Shown one piece after another: positions 61,533 through 64,000 of a DNA stretch of 64,000 nucleotides. A program made the position numbers and the translations under genes. The DNA is from Neobacillus soli NBRC 102451 (lineage in GTDB: Bacteria > Bacillota > Bacilli > Bacillales > Cytobacillaceae): assembly GCF_001591665.1 (NCBI RefSeq), contig NZ_BCVI01000052.1, positions 1-64,000 of the forward strand, read 5' to 3'. The notes below the pieces were generated by a model that did no database searches, was not told the DNA's origin, and was given only the letters and a program-made list of their open reading frames with translations. Numbering within the stretch: position 1 is the first letter of the stretch; each line of letters begins with the position of its first letter.

Positions 61533-62402
61533 TTAATGACGCCAGCCGCGCTTCATTCCCTTATTTTTGATTTCCTCTATTTTCTTACCCGTTAAATCGA
61601 TATGTTCAGGTACAGTTTTATTAAGATCAGAGTAATCGACATGAATGGTAAACGTAAGCTCATGTTTTTTCCCGGATTTATCAGTACCGATAATCTTAAT
61701 TTTTGCCGTTTGCTCTTCCAGGATATCTTTTGTGCTAATTTCAGCATCCATATCGATTTTTTCAACCTTAATATTGTCTGTTAATTTCGGCATGTTGGTC
61801 ATCCAGTCTGGTGCTTTTTCGTTATTTTTGTGATTTGCAAGCTTAGATACAACTACTGTTCCCACCGCATTTACTACTGCAGGAACCTGGTCTCCAGAAA
61901 GATGCAATTCCGCATGCTTGCCACCGTTTCCTTGATCTTCAACCGTCGCAAGATCCTTAATATTACCTAGCAATGTCCCGATTACTTGCTCCACCACTTT
62001 TGAAGGATTCGAATGATCCCCGTTGCGCTGCCATTTTGGAGCATTCATTTCCCTGACCTTATAAACATCCTCTTCACTGCTTTTAAAAATGACCTTTCCC
62101 TCTTGTCGAAATACATTGATTGAGCGCTTTTCAGAAGAATCACCAATTGTTGCAGCCACGCTTCCTGCTTTCTGCTCCTTATTTACCTTCAAATCAGCAG
62201 CCCCTGTGACAAGCATTTTCCCGTTATCTGATATCGTCAAGTCAACATTCGTTGTTAAGCTCGTTTCTGCCTTCGTATTTTTCAGCGCTGTTTTGTAAGC
62301 ATCATAACCGGATGTATTTGCCATTGCGGAAAAACCACTTGCTAAAAGCAGTACCGCCCCGATACCTAATCCTGCCCCCGCCGTCATCCATTTCTTTTTC
62401 AT
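61533..62402 (-). CDS. secreted protein of unknown function, first gene of the ABC/TCS operon
   Basis: About 289 residues from ATG 62402 (AGGAGG 7 nt upstream). Signal peptide WMTAGAGLGIGAVLLLASGFSAMA; mature part begins NTSGYDAYKTALKNTKAETSL and is beta-rich with repeated TVDLTISDNGKM-like strands, resembling LolA-like or DUF-type outer-leaflet proteins. It could present or sense ligand for the kinase. I do not recognise a named family. Confidence 0.7.
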   Translation of the reverse strand: MKKKWMTAGAGLGIGAVLLLASGFSAMANTSGYDAYKTALKNTKAETSLTTNVDLTISDNGKMLVTGAADLKVNKEQKAGSVAATIGDSSEKRSINVFRQEGKVIFKSSEEDVYKVREMNAPKWQRNGDHSNPSKVVEQVIGTLLGNIKDLATVEDQGNGGKHAELHLSGDQVPAVVNAVGTVVVSKLANHKNNEKAPDWMTNMPKLTDNIKVEKIDMDAEISTKDILEEQTAKIKIIGTDKSGKKHELTFTIHVDYSDLNKTVPEHIDLTGKKIEEIKNKGMKRGWRH

Positions 62403-62497
62403 TGATAAACCTCCTAGATTATTTAGTGTAAAGCCTTGGCTGCAAACCTCCGAGTCAGGCTTGCCAAAGCTTTCTATCATTCATCTTACTCCCCATG

Positions 62498-62536
62498 TCT
62501 AAACCGCCTCTAAACCAATTCTAAAAAAAGTATAAA
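62498..62536 (-). promoter_or_regulatory. response-regulator box 2: four hexamers at 11-bp spacing
   Basis: TCTAAA at 62498, 62509 and 62520, TATAAA at 62531, 96-134 bp upstream of the 62402 start. Spacers CCGCC, CCAAT and AAAAG parallel those of box 1 (AGGAC, CCAAA, AAAAG). This suggests autoregulation of the operon. Confidence 0.7.
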
Positions 62537-62564
62537 ATTTAGGAGGAAATGCACAAATTGAAAA

Positions 62565-62602
62565 AAGCTATCTAATAAGGTTTAATACCTTTGAGATAGC
62601 TT
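62565..62602 (-). terminator. intrinsic terminator after the TipAS remnant
   Basis: AAGCTATCT / AGATAGCTT with an inner AAGG / CCTT pair, followed on the minus strand by TTTTTTC; about 40 bp past the stop at 62641. Confidence 0.8.
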
Positions 62603-62640
62603 GGTTGCAAATATTTGATTAAATCTAAATAGAAGCTAAA

Positions 62641-62886
62641 TCATTCCAACCCCTCTAAAGCCGTTCGAATATACTGATATAGTTTCGCATCCATGCCGAA
62701 TTCTGCAGCTTGATATGGGTGTTCAATATAATACCTTTCGGCTGATTGACTGATACCTTGAAAGTCACCGAATAATGCACTAATTTGCTTTTTCCACTCT
62801 CGTGCAAGTTCTATTACGACTGGATCATTCTCACTTGTTCCATTCTCCATTTCCATGCGAAAATTGGCAAGTAATTTATGCCCCTC
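62641..62886 (-). pseudogene. TipAS-domain remnant of a MerR-family regulator
   Basis: The frame gives EGHKLLANFRMEMENGTSEN, DPVVIELAREWKKQISAL and HPYQAAEFGMDAKLYQYIRTALEGL, matching the C-terminal antibiotic-recognition (TipAS) domain of TipA/Mta regulators. The MerR DNA-binding half and most of the linker are missing; TGA lies just upstream. An independent small TipAS protein cannot be excluded (ATG 62856, no clear Shine-Dalgarno). Confidence 0.65.
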
Positions 62887-63058
62887 ATCTCAAAATCCCG
62901 TTAGTCATCCCTCCTTATCTTATCTCACTATTCTCCCGTTCGTGGAACAAGAAAAGAGTCGCCACTGCAACTCTTTATTAAACTCTAGCACCCTTTAGTT
63001 TAAGTACATTTTTCCACATACTTCTTTTTTGGAATGGCTATATTTTTATTTCAATCAT

Positions 63059-63086
63059 AAAAAAAGAACCAAATTAGGTCCTTTTT
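63059..63086 (-). terminator. intrinsic terminator after the anti-sigma-like gene
   Basis: AAAAAGAACC / GGTCCTTTTT, 9 of 10 pairs, followed on the minus strand by a T7 run. 21 bp past the stop at 63107. Confidence 0.8.
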
Positions 63087-63106
63087 GTGTTTGCATGTTA
63101 AATTAT

Positions 63107-63817
63107 TCAATTGCTCGATCTCAAAAGATCCGTTAAGCTGTTGTCATTCATATATCGAAATCCCTGGATTTTCCCTTCTTCCTTTGTAGAAAAAAGAACT
63201 TCCCCATTTACACTTGCAGTTTTTTCTTCATCTCCATTTTTCTGACAACCGACCGTTGCTATGAACGAATAACGATATGGAATATTCTCACTTTGCTCAA
63301 TCGTGATATTCTTAAGACTTAACTTATAGCCATTATAGTAAGCATCAGATGGGTATTGAGTACCAAATGCAGCTATGAAAGTCTCGAGCCCAGATTCTGT
63401 AAAGTAAGGTCCGTATACCTCTACGTAATACTTACCTAACTTTTGGATATCTTCTTTATTATTCAGCTCAATAAACTCCTCATCTGGACCAGTAAACTGA
63501 TGCTCAAGAACTTTTTCTATTACTGTCTTATGAACCCAGTTATTCCCTTGTTCTTCTGTTTTGGTTCCATTTCTTTGTTCTAATTGTGATGGGTTATCAG
63601 AGGAATTTATGCTCTTTTTTGTTATATCTGTAATAAATATTATGGAGCCTATGAATACTGTCACTGTTAAGAGCTTAGGAAACCACTCTAATCTGTTTTT
63701 CTTTTGCGGATGCTTTATGGTGCTTCTTATTTTCACCTTATGTTCTTCCGAAAAATGGTTTCCCTTAAATACAGTATCATCCATTGCTCTTTTAAGGTTA
63801 CTCAATTGTTCTTCCAT
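63107..63817 (-). CDS. probable membrane-bound anti-sigma factor
   Basis: About 236 residues from ATG 63817. Cytoplasmic N-terminus (EEQLSNLKRAMDDTVFKGNHFSEEHKVKIRS), one membrane helix (about 49-65, LLTVTVFIGSIIFITDI) and an extracytoplasmic part of unknown fold. It starts 20 bp inside the end of the ECF sigma gene, the same coupling as at 6789-6811. Target sigma factor is the partial gene upstream. Confidence 0.78.
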   Translation of the reverse strand: MEEQLSNLKRAMDDTVFKGNHFSEEHKVKIRSTIKHPQKKNRLEWFPKLLTVTVFIGSIIFITDITKKSINSSDNPSQLEQRNGTKTEEQGNNWVHKTVIEKVLEHQFTGPDEEFIELNNKEDIQKLGKYYVEVYGPYFTESGLETFIAAFGTQYPSDAYYNGYKLSLKNITIEQSENIPYRYSFIATVGCQKNGDEEKTASVNGEVLFSTKEEGKIQGFRYMNDNSLTDLLRSSN

Positions 63818-64000
63818 AAAGTTCACTTCCACCTAATAGTTTTTTTACCAATATCCGACCCCTGTTTAATCTTGTTTTTACTGTATTTTCATTAATGGCT
63901 AAGAGTTCGGCAATTTCGGTAATAGTCATCTCTTCATAATAGAAAAAGATAATTATTTCTCGGTATTTTACTGGCAAGGAGAGGATTGTTTGAGAAAGCT
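63798..64000 (-). CDS. ECF sigma factor, partial (N-terminus outside the window)
   Basis: Only the C-terminal ~66 codons are present: region 4 with LPVKYREIIIFFYYEEMTITEIAELLAINENTVKTRLNRGRILVKKLL. Stops at TAA 63798. It overlaps the anti-sigma gene by 20 bp. A second sigma/anti-sigma pair, clearly distinct from that at 5471-7325. Confidence 0.9.
   Translation of the reverse strand, partial: LSQTILSLPVKYREIIIFFYYEEMTITEIAELLAINENTVKTRLNRGRILVKKLLGGSELYGRTIE

Noticed and set aside
1..64000. tRNA, rRNA, IS element or prophage
   Set aside because: No cloverleaf, rRNA segment, transposase, integrase or phage structural gene was recognised.

Overview
The window looks like chromosome of an endospore-forming Bacillaceae (Bacillus / Neobacillus / Mesobacillus type). 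The DNA is AT-rich, Shine-Dalgarno sequences are strong and purine-rich, TTG and GTG starts are common, and the gene content is typical of that group: thermolysin-type protease, SipS-type signal peptidase, Amj flippase, MprF, Dps behind a SigB-type promoter, ECF sigma/anti-sigma pairs, and many GNAT and NUDIX genes. I saw no rRNA, tRNA, intact insertion sequence, prophage or CRISPR array. Genus placement is inference from gene content.

Layout. 1-12.8 kb: stand-alone genes (acetyltransferase, P-loop kinase, methyltransferase, signal peptidase, transglutaminase-like protein, ECF sigma with a DUF4179 partner, PadR remnant, neutral protease, phospholipase A2-like protein, esterase, broken hydrolase). 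Two tandem arrays with the same 52-bp period lie at 1-179 and 7911-8356. 12.9-25.4 kb: one long minus-strand locus that reads as a chitosan / glucosamine-oligosaccharide system. In transcription order it holds a membrane-anchored sugar-binding sensor, a YesM/LytS-type kinase, a YesN/AraC-type regulator, an orphan XylF-like lipoprotein behind a near-consensus cre site, a secreted GH2 exo-glucosaminidase with discoidin and FIMAH domains, a CUT1 ABC importer without ATPase, and a NagB-type deaminase. 25.6-44.2 kb: mixed metabolic, transport and envelope genes, including an MFS exporter with an apparent attenuator and overlapping leader ORF, an ArsB-like transporter, ModA, Amj, a PP2C-like phosphatase, an MGT-type glycosyltransferase and a MOSC protein. 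44.5-50 kb: mprF, a DedA-PAP2 fusion lacking the PAP2 histidines, and a stretch of collapsed gene fragments (ktrB, gntK, gntP). 50-57 kb: DUF1328, dps, a GltP-type symporter, a second-type fabF divergent from an MmyB-like regulator, DinB, NUDIX. 56.6-62.5 kb: a two-component system with an ABC-2 transporter and a secreted protein. Its presumed regulator boxes (hexamers every 11 bp) occur in near-identical form before two transcription units, which defines a small local regulon. 62.6-64 kb: a TipAS remnant and a second ECF sigma/anti-sigma pair cut by the window edge.

Three themes recur. Several small genes are decaying through single-base frameshifts and stops. Three genes have ATA where the ATG is expected behind a good Shine-Dalgarno. 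Structured RNA or DNA elements are frequent, including hairpins around the solute-binding-protein gene, RBS-sequestering stems and long palindromes. Several genes shorter than 60 codons were recovered by reading the sequence directly (58-aa membrane protein at 5079-5255, DUF1328 at 50176-50340, leader ORF at 29578-29697).
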